NCBI GenBank assembly: GCA_005798825.1 | Contig: SYIL01000006.1 | Span: 1 to 64,000 of the forward strand | Direction of reading: 5' to 3' | Source: Bacteroidota bacterium | Lineage (GTDB): Bacteria; Bacteroidota; Bacteroidia; NS11-12g; UBA955 | Length of the DNA stretch: 64,000 nt | In this document: positions 1-7,159 of the stretch, piece after piece | Numbering within the stretch: the first letter of the stretch is position 1 | Layout of the letters: each line of letters starts with the position of its first letter | Notes under the pieces: model-generated | Databases searched by the model: none | The model's input: the letters and a program-made list of their open reading frames with translations, nothing else | What the model was told of the DNA's origin: nothing | Program-made: the position numbers and the translations under genes

Positions 1-62
1 AATAAATTAGCACAAATATAACATAAAATCCAATTTTTTTTAAATTAATCAACCAATTACAC

Positions 63-70
63 TAACTTTG
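63..70 (+). promoter_or_regulatory. Bacteroidota -7 promoter box
   Basis: The sequence TAACTTTG matches the TAnnTTTG box. Its last base is 5 nt before one ATG (75) and 29 nt before the next in-frame ATG (99), so either a leaderless start at 75 or a short-leader start at 99 is possible. No clear TTG is seen at the -33 position. Confidence 0.5.
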
Positions 71-74
71 TGAA

Positions 75-413
75 ATGAAACCAATTTTATCCATAAAAAT
101 GAAAAACCTTGCACTAGTAACGATAGTTATTTTGATGCTTTTTAGTTGTAATAACACCAATCCACCACAGAGAGTATATGTTGATGGCGATGGCGATTGC
201 AGAGGTTGCGGAGGAATAGGCTATACAGTGAAAGCCTGTAGATGTGTTGGAGACCCTGAGGGCGTTGGAAAACAAAATAGCCATTATGATATGAGAGATG
301 GCGAAATTATAGATTGTATCATGTGTGTTAGATTTGGAAGAGCATTGTTTGAAGAGAAAGGTTGTGAAATTGGAGAGGTTGCCGAGGATTGTTCTATTTG
401 TTCCCGAAATTAA
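75..413 (+). CDS. Small cysteine-rich lipoprotein, function unknown
   Basis: Encodes 112 residues, or 104 if translation starts at ATG 99. A hydrophobic N-terminal segment ends in LMLFSC, a lipoprotein signal peptidase II site, so the mature protein should be a lipid-anchored envelope protein. The mature part holds about ten cysteines, several in CxxC-like spacing (CRGCGGIG, CIMC, CSIC), which suggests metal binding or disulfides. The CRGCGG patch resembles one DnaJ zinc-finger repeat, but the rest does not fit. The family is not recognised. The gene is followed by the first copy of a structured repeat element (528-636). Confidence 0.7.
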   Translation: MKPILSIKMKNLALVTIVILMLFSCNNTNPPQRVYVDGDGDCRGCGGIGYTVKACRCVGDPEGVGKQNSHYDMRDGEIIDCIMCVRFGRALFEEKGCEIGEVAEDCSICSRN

Positions 414-527
414 ATGTTCTTTAATCACTAATTTTATAAATAATTACATATTTAAATACTTCCTCGACCACCCAATTACCAACCAATCTATTTATTTTTA
501 GATAATTACATATTCAATCATCCGCAA

Positions 528-636
528 ATAGCTGAAACTTTCGTCAATTAGGGGAGCAGAAGTGCACAAGGCGACAGAAATGTCGCCTTTTTTGTTGTCT
601 ATCAGTGCGTTAGGCTAGTTGCATCTTTTTATTTTT
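528..636 (+). repeat. Structured intergenic element, copy 1
   Basis: Aligns without gaps to 1431-1539 over at least 101 bp (536-636 with 1439-1539), about 78% identity by eye. Order of parts: AACTTTC block, AGGGGAG, a start codon five bases later, an 8-bp hairpin with GAAA loop, a T-run, then an 18-bp block (597-614) identical in both copies. Three of the eight stem pairs differ between copies and all three keep pairing. That argues for conservation as structured RNA or DNA. The family is not recognised. Confidence 0.75.
569..593 (+). terminator. Intrinsic terminator hairpin in element copy 1
   Basis: The 8-bp stem AGGCGACA/TGTCGCCT (569-576 and 581-588) closes a GAAA tetraloop and is followed by a T-run to 593. 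It could end transcription of the first lipoprotein gene, although it lies about 155 nt past that stop codon. Confidence 0.75.
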
Positions 637-732
637 CCACCACCATTTTCTCAGAGTTGATGCAACCCAGTTATGTAAATTCAATCTCACGATTTAATTA
701 TTATTAAATGTTACTTTTTGTGCATCATTTTG

Positions 733-740
733 TAAATTTG
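733..740 (+). promoter_or_regulatory. Bacteroidota -7 promoter box
   Basis: TAAATTTG is an exact TAnnTTTG match 26 nt before the ATG at 766, giving a leader of about 20 nt. No clear TTG is seen at the expected -33 position. Confidence 0.6.
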
Positions 741-765
741 GGTATAAAATATTTAAATAGGATTT

Positions 766-1341
766 ATGAAAATTAAACATTTAATACTCGTAGCTTTTAT
801 TTTGACATTAATTTCTTGTTCAAAACAAAACATACGTCAAGCTTCCTCGACAACAAATTCAAACAATGTATTGGTTTTGAAAGTTGATTATAATACCAAT
901 CAATTTGAAGGCGGAAAAGAGTTGACCTTTACTGATACTTCCTCTAATATGAGCATAACTAATCAATATGTTGCTCCAGGAGATTTTGGAAGCATAAAGC
1001 TTAAATATCAAGAATTAAACGAAATGCTATTTGATGGAACAATTGTGTGGGCTGGACTTGGACAGGTAAATTATCCTTTAAATTTGTTAAACGCAAATCA
1101 GTTTGACAGAGTAATGACAAAAGATTATGTAACTCCAGTTTCAGGTTTTGAAAATGTTTTTAACCCAGATAACACAGTATATAATTACAACGCGATTTGG
1201 AATTCAGTTCAAGGCTTAGTTAAGGTTAGGCAATATTTATATTCAAACCCAAATGCAACGGTTAAAATTTTTCTTTACACGCCAAGTGTTGGTGTGGGAA
1301 ATCCGGCAGATTGGGATTGGTTTATTTTTATGAAAAACTAA
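766..1341 (+). CDS. Lipoprotein of unknown function
   Basis: Encodes 191 residues. The N-terminus is a lipoprotein signal (hydrophobic stretch, LTLISC with Cys at about residue 18), so the product is predicted to be membrane-anchored in the envelope. The mature part is polar, rich in Asn, Thr and Tyr, with no motif recognised; the C-terminus ends in aromatic residues (DWDWFIFMKN). The gene has its own -7 box at 733-740. It sits between the two copies of the structured element, which hints that gene plus element form a repeated cassette-like unit, but the three ORFs of this array do not look related to each other. Confidence 0.75.
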   Translation: MKIKHLILVAFILTLISCSKQNIRQASSTTNSNNVLVLKVDYNTNQFEGGKELTFTDTSSNMSITNQYVAPGDFGSIKLKYQELNEMLFDGTIVWAGLGQVNYPLNLLNANQFDRVMTKDYVTPVSGFENVFNPDNTVYNYNAIWNSVQGLVKVRQYLYSNPNATVKIFLYTPSVGVGNPADWDWFIFMKN

Positions 1342-1430
1342 TAATCTAATAGCTAGTACTTTATCTGCCAACTTTCTGCATTTTTACAGGAGGATTAAAG
1401 CTTGAATTTTATATGCTCTATCAAAAGATA

Positions 1431-1539
1431 AAAGTTGCAACTTTCATCATTAAGGGGAGCCACAATGGACAAGCCATCAGAAATGATGGCTTTTTATTTG
1501 TCTATCAGTGCGTTAGGGGAGTTGTGTCTTTGTATATTT
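1431..1539 (+). repeat. Structured intergenic element, copy 2
   Basis: Diverged second copy of the 528-636 element, offset exactly 903 bp and colinear without indels over 101 bp. It retains the AGGGGAG block (1453-1459), a start codon at 1465, the GAAA-loop hairpin and the 18-bp invariant block (1500-1517). Here the reading frame after the invariant block stays open instead of stopping as in copy 1. Confidence 0.75.
1472..1495 (+). terminator. Intrinsic terminator hairpin in element copy 2
   Basis: The stem AGCCATCA/TGATGGCT (1472-1479 and 1484-1491) has the same GAAA loop as copy 1 and is followed by five Ts. Three stem pairs are changed relative to copy 1, each in a compensatory way. It can terminate the lipoprotein gene ending at 1341. 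Confidence 0.75.
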
Positions 1540-1543
1540 ACAT

Positions 1544-1681
1544 ATGAAAAATCTATTCCTGTTTTTAATGCCTTTCACAATTTGCACAAGTGCTTTTGCG
1601 CAAAGCCAAAACGAAAGAAAGGTTGCTACTACTCAAATAGAGCTTTTTAATAAAGTAGCAAATCTCGAAAGTGTACATTAA
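1544..1681 (+). pseudogene. Short signal-peptide ORF, probable gene remnant
   Basis: Encodes 45 residues. The first 19 form a good Sec signal peptide (KNLFLFLMPF, then TSAFAQ at the cleavage site), followed by only about 25 residues of mature protein before a TAA. A complete signal peptide on so short a product suggests the 5' end of a secreted-protein gene whose remainder was lost, or a small secreted peptide. No homologous continuation was found in the next 90 bases in any frame. It starts directly after structured element copy 2. Confidence 0.4.
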
Positions 1682-1686
1682 ATATT

Positions 1687-1694
1687 TAACTTTG
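1687..1694 (+). promoter_or_regulatory. Candidate -7 box for the AlkB-like gene
   Basis: TAACTTTG is an exact TAnnTTTG match 75 nt before the ATG at 1769. It would give a leader of about 68 nt, longer than for most genes here, so the assignment is tentative. Confidence 0.35.
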
Positions 1695-1768
1695 GGGTCT
1701 ACGAAACTCTGAAGAACGACAAGTGTAGGTTAGTAAATATGGGCAAATTTAATCGGTGGGTGTAAATA

Positions 1769-2347
1769 ATGATATATCCTCACAATCAGTTGCAACTCAT
1801 TGAAAATGTATTTAATGAGAAAGAAAATGTGATATTTCTTGGAGCTTTGCATCGAGAAATTGCGTGGAGACAGGAATCTATTAAGATGTTTGGAAAAACC
1901 CACCCCACCCCCCGGCTTAGCGCTTGGCATGGTGACAAAGGATGTCAATATACCTACAGTGGATTAATTTGTTACCCCGAACCCTGGACACCCGCACTAC
2001 TCAGCATCAAAGTACGCATCATAGAGGCCATGGGAAATGCCAATTTCAATAGTGTGTTACTCAATCTATACCGCAACGGACAAGACAAAATGGGTTGGCA
2101 TTCCGACGATGAGAAAGAACTTGGCCGAAACCCACTCATCGCCTCGGTGAGTTTTGGCGCTACGCGCAGATTTGACTTCAAACATAAAACCATGCCCGAA
2201 CAAAAATTTTCCATTGAACTTCCTTCTGGCTCTTTGCTCGTCATGCAAGGAGATTTACAACACCATTGGCTTCACCAACTCCCCGCCCAAAAAAAAATCA
2301 CCAATCCCCGCATCAACCTTACGTTTAGAAATATCATCTCTCCATAA
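1769..2347 (+). CDS. AlkB family 2-oxoglutarate/Fe(II) dioxygenase
   Basis: Encodes 192 residues, the size of stand-alone AlkB proteins. Members of this family oxidatively remove alkyl groups (1-methyladenine, 3-methylcytosine) from DNA or RNA. The product shows PRLSAWHGD and YTYSG in the substrate region, the iron ligands HSDD (H-x-D) and a distal His in the WLHQLP segment, then NPRINLTFR, whose first Arg contacts 2-oxoglutarate in the family. The pattern is closest to the ALKBH2/ALKBH3-like group. The gene stands alone, with no ada or other repair gene next to it. Confidence 0.88.
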   Translation: MIYPHNQLQLIENVFNEKENVIFLGALHREIAWRQESIKMFGKTHPTPRLSAWHGDKGCQYTYSGLICYPEPWTPALLSIKVRIIEAMGNANFNSVLLNLYRNGQDKMGWHSDDEKELGRNPLIASVSFGATRRFDFKHKTMPEQKFSIELPSGSLLVMQGDLQHHWLHQLPAQKKITNPRINLTFRNIISP

Positions 2348-2560
2348 ATACCGCATCGTCATACCCTTGTTTGCCCATGGCTCATTAATTTTATACCTTA
2401 CCTTCAAAATCATTTCATACAGCGCAACTTATGACCACGAAAAACAACTGAAGGGGAGGCTGAGGGATATCAGGGTACTTGGGTATTAATGATTGGTATT
2501 GTGATATCCATTTATATCTGGTTTCGCAGAAAAATGGCTTTAATATCTTAATAAATTACT

Positions 2561-4159
2561 TCACAAGGGTCCTGCTGCGCTTGAATTTATATGCTTGATA
2601 TTGCTGATTTTATAAGCAGCTTTGAAATCTACTAATTCTACGCTAATATTTTTATCCTTGGAACCATAATTGCAAAAATCTTTTATCAATTCCAAAACAT
2701 CATAATCAATATACACTGTATTTTTGGCACTGATAATTAATTGAGAATTTTTTGGCAAATGTGCCAAAGTTTGCTTTATAGCCGCCTTATTTAAAAAAGA
2801 AACTTCCTGGGCCAAATCTATACGAATGATATCCCCCTCATTGTGTTTGTCTTTGTCAAAAAAATATGCCAATTTCATGTTTCCTCTTAATATAAAGAAA
2901 ATACTTACCAAGATACCGACAGCCACTCCCTTCAATAAATCCAAACCCACTACGCCCACTACGGTGGCGATAAATGGTAAAAATTGAAACTTGCCCATTT
3001 TCCACATATGCACAAAAATTTTGGGACTAGCCAATTTGAGCCCTATCATGATCAGTATAGCTGCCAAACATGCCATAGGAATTTTATTTAATACTGTAGG
3101 TATCAACACTACCGTTAAAAGCAAAAGTAAACCGTGAAATATGGCTGAGAATTTTGTTTTGGCACCTGCATTTATATTGGCAGAAGTTCTCACGATAACG
3201 CTTGTCATTGGTATGCCACCAATTAAGCCAGATAAAATATTTCCTACACCTTGCGCTTTTAATTCGGTATTGGCACTTGAGTATCTTTTTAGGGGGTCTA
3301 GTTTATCACCGGCTTCGATGCACAATAGTGTTTCAATACTCGCTACTGCTGCTATGGTAGCTGCCGTTATCCATACTTTTGGATTGCTAATTCCGGCAAA
3401 ATTTGGCGATGTAAATTGTGCAATAAATTCATTAATGTTAACTGCTACCGGTAAACTCACCAAATGCTTCCCAGAAATTAAAAGCCCAGTATTTGTCAAG
3501 CAAAATACTTCATTCAATAAAGTACCAACTACCACAACAACCAATGCCCCAGGCAATAACTTAATTTTCTTCAGAAAAGGTAGTGTATTATATGCCACTA
3601 AAATTCCAATTGAAAGTAATGTTAAGATAATAATACCTGTATGAGAAAAATTGAATGAATGGATAAGCTCATTAAAAAAACCAATGTCTGCCGGTTCTGT
3701 AAGGTTATAATCAAAAAAATCACCCTCGTGTTCTTTGTCATACCCTATGGCATGTGGCAATTCTTTTTTAATAATTATTATACCAATACCTGTCAACATA
3801 CCCTCAATTACCCCAGAAGGAAAATAATTTGAAATAGTTCCTGCCTTTGCAAAACCTAGTATCAACTGAAAAATTCCTGCTAAAACTATCGCTAATAGGA
3901 ATGTCTCAAAACCTAAATCTTGAATACCGAGTAAAACAATAGCAATTAAGCCTGCTGCAGGTCCAGAAACACTCACATTTGAGCCACTCAAATAACCTAC
4001 AACCAAGCCACCAATGACTCCACTAATAATACCTGCAAAGGGCGAAGCTCCCGAAGCAACTGCGATTCCTAAACACAGGGGTAATGCAACCAAAAAAACT
4101 ACTAAACCAGATAAAGTATCTGTTTTGAGTGAAGAAAACATAGCGTTTGTTTTGTACAT
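2561..4159 (-). CDS. SulP family anion transporter with STAS domain
   Basis: Encodes 532 residues. About eleven hydrophobic segments (residues 10-420) begin with the SulP N-terminal pattern (DTLSGLVVFLVALPLCLGIA), and a STAS domain fills about residues 430-520. SulP proteins carry sulfate, bicarbonate or other anions into the cell. The gene lies 46 nt downstream of a beta-carbonic anhydrase in the same direction, so bicarbonate is the favoured substrate, as in BicA-type transporters; this is inferred from context. Met7 is an alternative start. The last residues (NSSAAGPL) lie beyond the STAS domain. Confidence 0.88.
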   Translation of the reverse strand: MYKTNAMFSSLKTDTLSGLVVFLVALPLCLGIAVASGASPFAGIISGVIGGLVVGYLSGSNVSVSGPAAGLIAIVLLGIQDLGFETFLLAIVLAGIFQLILGFAKAGTISNYFPSGVIEGMLTGIGIIIIKKELPHAIGYDKEHEGDFFDYNLTEPADIGFFNELIHSFNFSHTGIIILTLLSIGILVAYNTLPFLKKIKLLPGALVVVVVGTLLNEVFCLTNTGLLISGKHLVSLPVAVNINEFIAQFTSPNFAGISNPKVWITAATIAAVASIETLLCIEAGDKLDPLKRYSSANTELKAQGVGNILSGLIGGIPMTSVIVRTSANINAGAKTKFSAIFHGLLLLLTVVLIPTVLNKIPMACLAAILIMIGLKLASPKIFVHMWKMGKFQFLPFIATVVGVVGLDLLKGVAVGILVSIFFILRGNMKLAYFFDKDKHNEGDIIRIDLAQEVSFLNKAAIKQTLAHLPKNSQLIISAKNTVYIDYDVLELIKDFCNYGSKDKNISVELVDFKAAYKISNIKHINSSAAGPL

Positions 4160-4205
4160 GTTTGGCTAAAATTTAGCGTTGAACTGTGTGAAATGAACGC
4201 AATTT

Positions 4206-4853
4206 TTACTGATTACCAATAGATGATGAATCCATATAAAAGGTTACCTGACCAGTCGACAGATGATGCATACCACCAACAATACCAATTTCTCCAGTTT
4301 CTATCATGTACTGAAGAATATTACTTCTCTCCATGATGGCTTTTACGGTTCTGTTAACATGAATGGCCGCAACATTTTCTACAAAAGATGAATTTTCAGA
4401 TGTGCGATTATATTTTGTTTCCAATTCGTCATCTACAGCTGGTTTTATTTTGGCAAGCAAGGCAGTTAAATTGCCCATTTCGGCATCGTCACAAGCACCT
4501 TTTACTGCCCCGCACTTACTGTGTCCTAATACCACAATTATTTTAGCGCCAGATAATTTGCAACCAAATTCCATGCTACCCAATATATCATCATTCATAA
4601 TATTTCCAGCAATTCGTATACTAAAAATATCACCGAGTCCTTGGTCGAAAATAAGCTCTGCAGATGTTCTGCTGTCAATACAACTCAAAACCACAGCGAA
4701 GGGATGCTGCCCATCAGAGGTTTCATTTGCTTGTTGTAGGAGGTTGCGATTCGCCTTTAAATTGTTGACAAACCTAGTATTCCCCTCCTGGAGCAATCTG
4801 AGAGCCATAATAGGCGTAATGGACTTTTGTAATTCTTTTGTTAGCGTTTTCAC
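4206..4853 (-). CDS. Beta-class carbonic anhydrase
   Basis: Encodes 215 residues. The enzyme interconverts CO2 and bicarbonate in the cytoplasm. Zinc ligands are visible as Cys58 (in VLSCIDSR), His111 and Cys114 (in LGHSKCGAV), and the Asp60-Arg62 dyad that gates the zinc is intact. The N-terminal helix region fits plant/bacterial beta-CAs. It is the first gene of a two-gene unit with the SulP transporter 46 nt downstream, which suggests coupled bicarbonate uptake and hydration balance. No TAnnTTTG box is evident upstream. Confidence 0.93.
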   Translation of the reverse strand: MKTLTKELQKSITPIMALRLLQEGNTRFVNNLKANRNLLQQANETSDGQHPFAVVLSCIDSRTSAELIFDQGLGDIFSIRIAGNIMNDDILGSMEFGCKLSGAKIIVVLGHSKCGAVKGACDDAEMGNLTALLAKIKPAVDDELETKYNRTSENSSFVENVAAIHVNRTVKAIMERSNILQYMIETGEIGIVGGMHHLSTGQVTFYMDSSSIGNQ

Positions 4854-4926
4854 TGTATTTTTTTTTCACTTAATTTTTAAATATGCAATTCCCAATAAGC
4901 AATTTCTATGCCTATTTTTATGATCA

Positions 4927-5988
4927 CTACTTTGGAAATTCAAGCCTGTATATTTTGATCAACAGAAAAAACATTGAAATTATTATTGGACCAAATATTA
5001 ATCCAATAAAACCAAAGAGTTGTACGCCAACGATTACGCCAAAAATTGTAATTAGTGGGTGCACATTACCAAGTCTTTTTTGAATATACAAACGAAGTAA
5101 ATTGTCGGTTAGTGTTAGTATAATCAAACCAAATGACAATAAAATTAGCGCTTCGGTATGATCTCCTTTTAAATAGAGCATCAAAGACAGTGGTATATAT
5201 GCCACTGAAGCCCCCAGCAAAGGAATCACAGAAGCAACAGCTGTAATGCAAAACCAAAAAAATACATCGTTAATTCCCAATAAGCTATAGCAGATGGCGG
5301 CCAAGAATCCCTGCACCAAAGCTGTCGCAGGCAACCCCAAAGCATTTGATAGAATCAGGGTTTTCAATTCTTTTGCAACCCAAGATATGTGATTGCTTTG
5401 TAATGGCAAAAATAAATAGCACCCCGCTTCAATTTCACGGTAATTACGCAACATAAAATACAATAAAATATACATCACAAACAAAGAAATAAAAGAAGAT
5501 GCCAGAACGCCAACCATGGATGAGAAGGCATTCGAAATCAGAAGCCCCATTGAAGTTATACTATCCTTCGTAAGAATTTCAAACCCCACAAAATGTTCTA
5601 ATTGCGCAATTGCAATCTTGCAAGAATCAATTGCTTCTTGTCTATTTTGGAGGGATTCAGCCAATCGAGATGTAAACATTCCAAGCAAAAATCCTAAGGG
5701 TACAAGCACCAATATAAAGCTTGCAATAACCAACACAAATGCTGATACTCCAGCAGAAAACTTTCTCTTAAGAACAAGATATTCGATTGGTTTACGGAGA
5801 AAAAAATACAGTGTAAGTGCACCCAAAAATCCGGTCAAAAAACGAGATAACTCAGCTCCAAGGTATACTCCAATTATTACGAGCAGGATAAAAAAAGAAA
5901 TTTGCCTCAATTGAGAATGCTTCTCCATTCTGCAAATTAATGAATCAAATGGTGAAAGCCTACTATTCTCTAATTTTTCAAAGACCAT
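4927..5988 (-). CDS. AI-2E family (PerM-like) membrane permease
   Basis: Encodes 353 residues with about eight hydrophobic segments. After a polar N-terminus of about 28 residues come two membrane hairpins, a soluble stretch (about residues 110-150) and a long hydrophobic C-terminal half. The C-terminus has the family pattern HPLITIFGVIVGVQLFG followed by GLIFGPIII. The AI-2E family includes E. coli YdiK/TqsA and Na+/H+ antiporter-like members; the substrate here cannot be read from the sequence. It is transcribed toward the carbonic anhydrase gene, whose start is 73 nt past its stop, and may or may not be co-transcribed with it. Confidence 0.85.
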   Translation of the reverse strand: MVFEKLENSRLSPFDSLICRMEKHSQLRQISFFILLVIIGVYLGAELSRFLTGFLGALTLYFFLRKPIEYLVLKRKFSAGVSAFVLVIASFILVLVPLGFLLGMFTSRLAESLQNRQEAIDSCKIAIAQLEHFVGFEILTKDSITSMGLLISNAFSSMVGVLASSFISLFVMYILLYFMLRNYREIEAGCYLFLPLQSNHISWVAKELKTLILSNALGLPATALVQGFLAAICYSLLGINDVFFWFCITAVASVIPLLGASVAYIPLSLMLYLKGDHTEALILLSFGLIILTLTDNLLRLYIQKRLGNVHPLITIFGVIVGVQLFGFIGLIFGPIIISMFFLLIKIYRLEFPK

Positions 5989-6144
5989 TGTAAAAAATTA
6001 ATTGTTTGGGTTTATATAAGTTGATGATGGCGCGGGTCAATACAATATGATGAAATTGGGTTACCAAGCAAGCCTGGGTATTGGAATGAATCCTATTGGT
6101 TTCAGCTGTGGAATAAATTACACACTATGATCACACATCCACAC

Positions 6145-6152
6145 TATTTTTG
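6145..6152 (+). promoter_or_regulatory. Bacteroidota -7 promoter box for the ABC exporter
   Basis: TATTTTTG matches TAnnTTTG exactly, 45 nt before the ATG at 6197. It is the best promoter candidate for the two-gene ABC operon; no TTG lies at -33. Confidence 0.5.
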
Positions 6153-6196
6153 CACATTGATTACAATAAAACCAATCTGTAACCAAAAATCCTTCT

Positions 6197-7159
6197 ATGC
6201 CAAACGTAATTGAGACAAGCAGCGTATTCAAGGCCTATGGAGAACAAATTGTTTCTAATAATATTTCCCTTGGCGTTGCTGAAGGAACTATTTACGGGCT
6301 ATTGGGGCCGAATGGCGCCGGCAAAACAACCCTAATTCGGATGTTGGCGACCATTACGCAACCCGATCGGGGTGAAATACGATTCATGGGAGAACTTTTG
6401 CGGGAAAAACATTCCCAAAAGATGGGGTATATGCCCGAAGAACGTGGACTGTACAAGAAAATGACCGTAGCAGACCAATTGCTTTTTTTTGCAGAACTCA
6501 GGGGATTTAGCAAAAAAGATGCCCGAACATCCGTTAAAAAATGGCTTCAACGCTTGGATATGATGGAATGGGCAAAGAAAAAAATAGAGGAGATTTCAAA
6601 AGGCATGGCACAAAAAGTACAATTTGTTTCCTGCGTATTACACAATCCGCAATTGCTGATTCTCGATGAGCCCTTTAGCGGTTTTGATCCTGTAAATGCT
6701 GACTTAATTAAAGACCTAATTCTGGAACAAAGAAATCAAGGGCACAGTATCATTTTTTCAACGCACAGAATGGATAATGTTGAAAGCTTGTGTGACCAAT
6801 TGAGCATCATTCACAATGGCGAAAAAGTGCTCGATGGCACGATCAGTGAAATAAGACGAAGACACTTTAAAGGAGTATTTGAACTGGGATACCACAACCC
6901 TGTCTTTTTTCCTCCGCGTTTAATTCAAACTTCTCAGATGCGAGAAACAAACGATGGTAAATATACGTATACAATTCAAACCGATTCTGCATTTACCCCG
7001 CAGGATCTTCTTCAAGAAGGAATGAAAGCCGGAGAACTCATTCACTTTTCTGAACTTATACCTAGCATTCATGACATATTTGTTGAAACAGTTGCAGGGA
7101 GCAAATTAGAATCTGAAAAATTAGGATCAATACACCCAAGCAAATTACTTGCATCATGA
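6197..7159 (+). CDS. NatA-like ABC transporter ATP-binding protein
   Basis: Encodes 320 residues. The ATPase domain (about residues 1-225) has Walker A GPNGAGKTT, Walker B LLILDEPFSGFDP and the switch His in STHRM. The signature motif is SKGMAQK rather than LSGGQ, which is usual for the NatA subfamily. The C-terminal about 90 residues match the extra domain of NatA-type exporters. It powers the permease encoded next, with which it overlaps by 4 nt (ATGA). NatAB-type systems are implicated in sodium or drug export; the substrate is not determinable here. Confidence 0.9.
   Translation: MPNVIETSSVFKAYGEQIVSNNISLGVAEGTIYGLLGPNGAGKTTLIRMLATITQPDRGEIRFMGELLREKHSQKMGYMPEERGLYKKMTVADQLLFFAELRGFSKKDARTSVKKWLQRLDMMEWAKKKIEEISKGMAQKVQFVSCVLHNPQLLILDEPFSGFDPVNADLIKDLILEQRNQGHSIIFSTHRMDNVESLCDQLSIIHNGEKVLDGTISEIRRRHFKGVFELGYHNPVFFPPRLIQTSQMRETNDGKYTYTIQTDSAFTPQDLLQEGMKAGELIHFSELIPSIHDIFVETVAGSKLESEKLGSIHPSKLLAS

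Larger units (their letters stand above)
414..765. other. Intergenic stretch with structured element copy 1
   Basis: The AT-rich first part contains a 12-bp direct repeat, TAATTACATATT, at 441-452 and 503-514. Then comes structured element copy 1 (528-636) with a terminator hairpin. The last part holds the promoter of the next lipoprotein gene. No convincing gene is seen apart from a 19-codon mini-ORF (562-618) inside the element. Confidence 0.6.
1342..1543. other. Intergenic stretch with structured element copy 2
   Basis: Contains the second structured element copy (1431-1539). The frame running from 1435 to 1650 is open through the element and past it, but its composition is not convincing. 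The stretch ends a few bases before the signal-peptide ORF at 1544. Confidence 0.5.

Noticed and set aside
597..618. GCGTTAGGC in element copy 1 resembles an integron attC core site (GTTRRRY), which with the small cassette-like ORFs suggested an integron array
   Set aside because: No complementary RYYYAAC partner lies upstream in either copy, copy 2 breaks the motif (GTTAGGG), the distance from element to next gene differs strongly (130 versus 5 nt), and no integrase is in the window.
1435..1650. 71-codon frame through element copy 2
   Set aside because: It starts at a non-ATG codon, runs through a terminator hairpin, and its second half has no protein-like pattern; the signal-peptide ORF in another frame fits the same DNA better.
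6197..7159. ABC ATPase signature SKGMAQ taken as a defective LSGGQ
   Set aside because: This form is common in NatA-type ATPases, so it is not evidence of inactivity.
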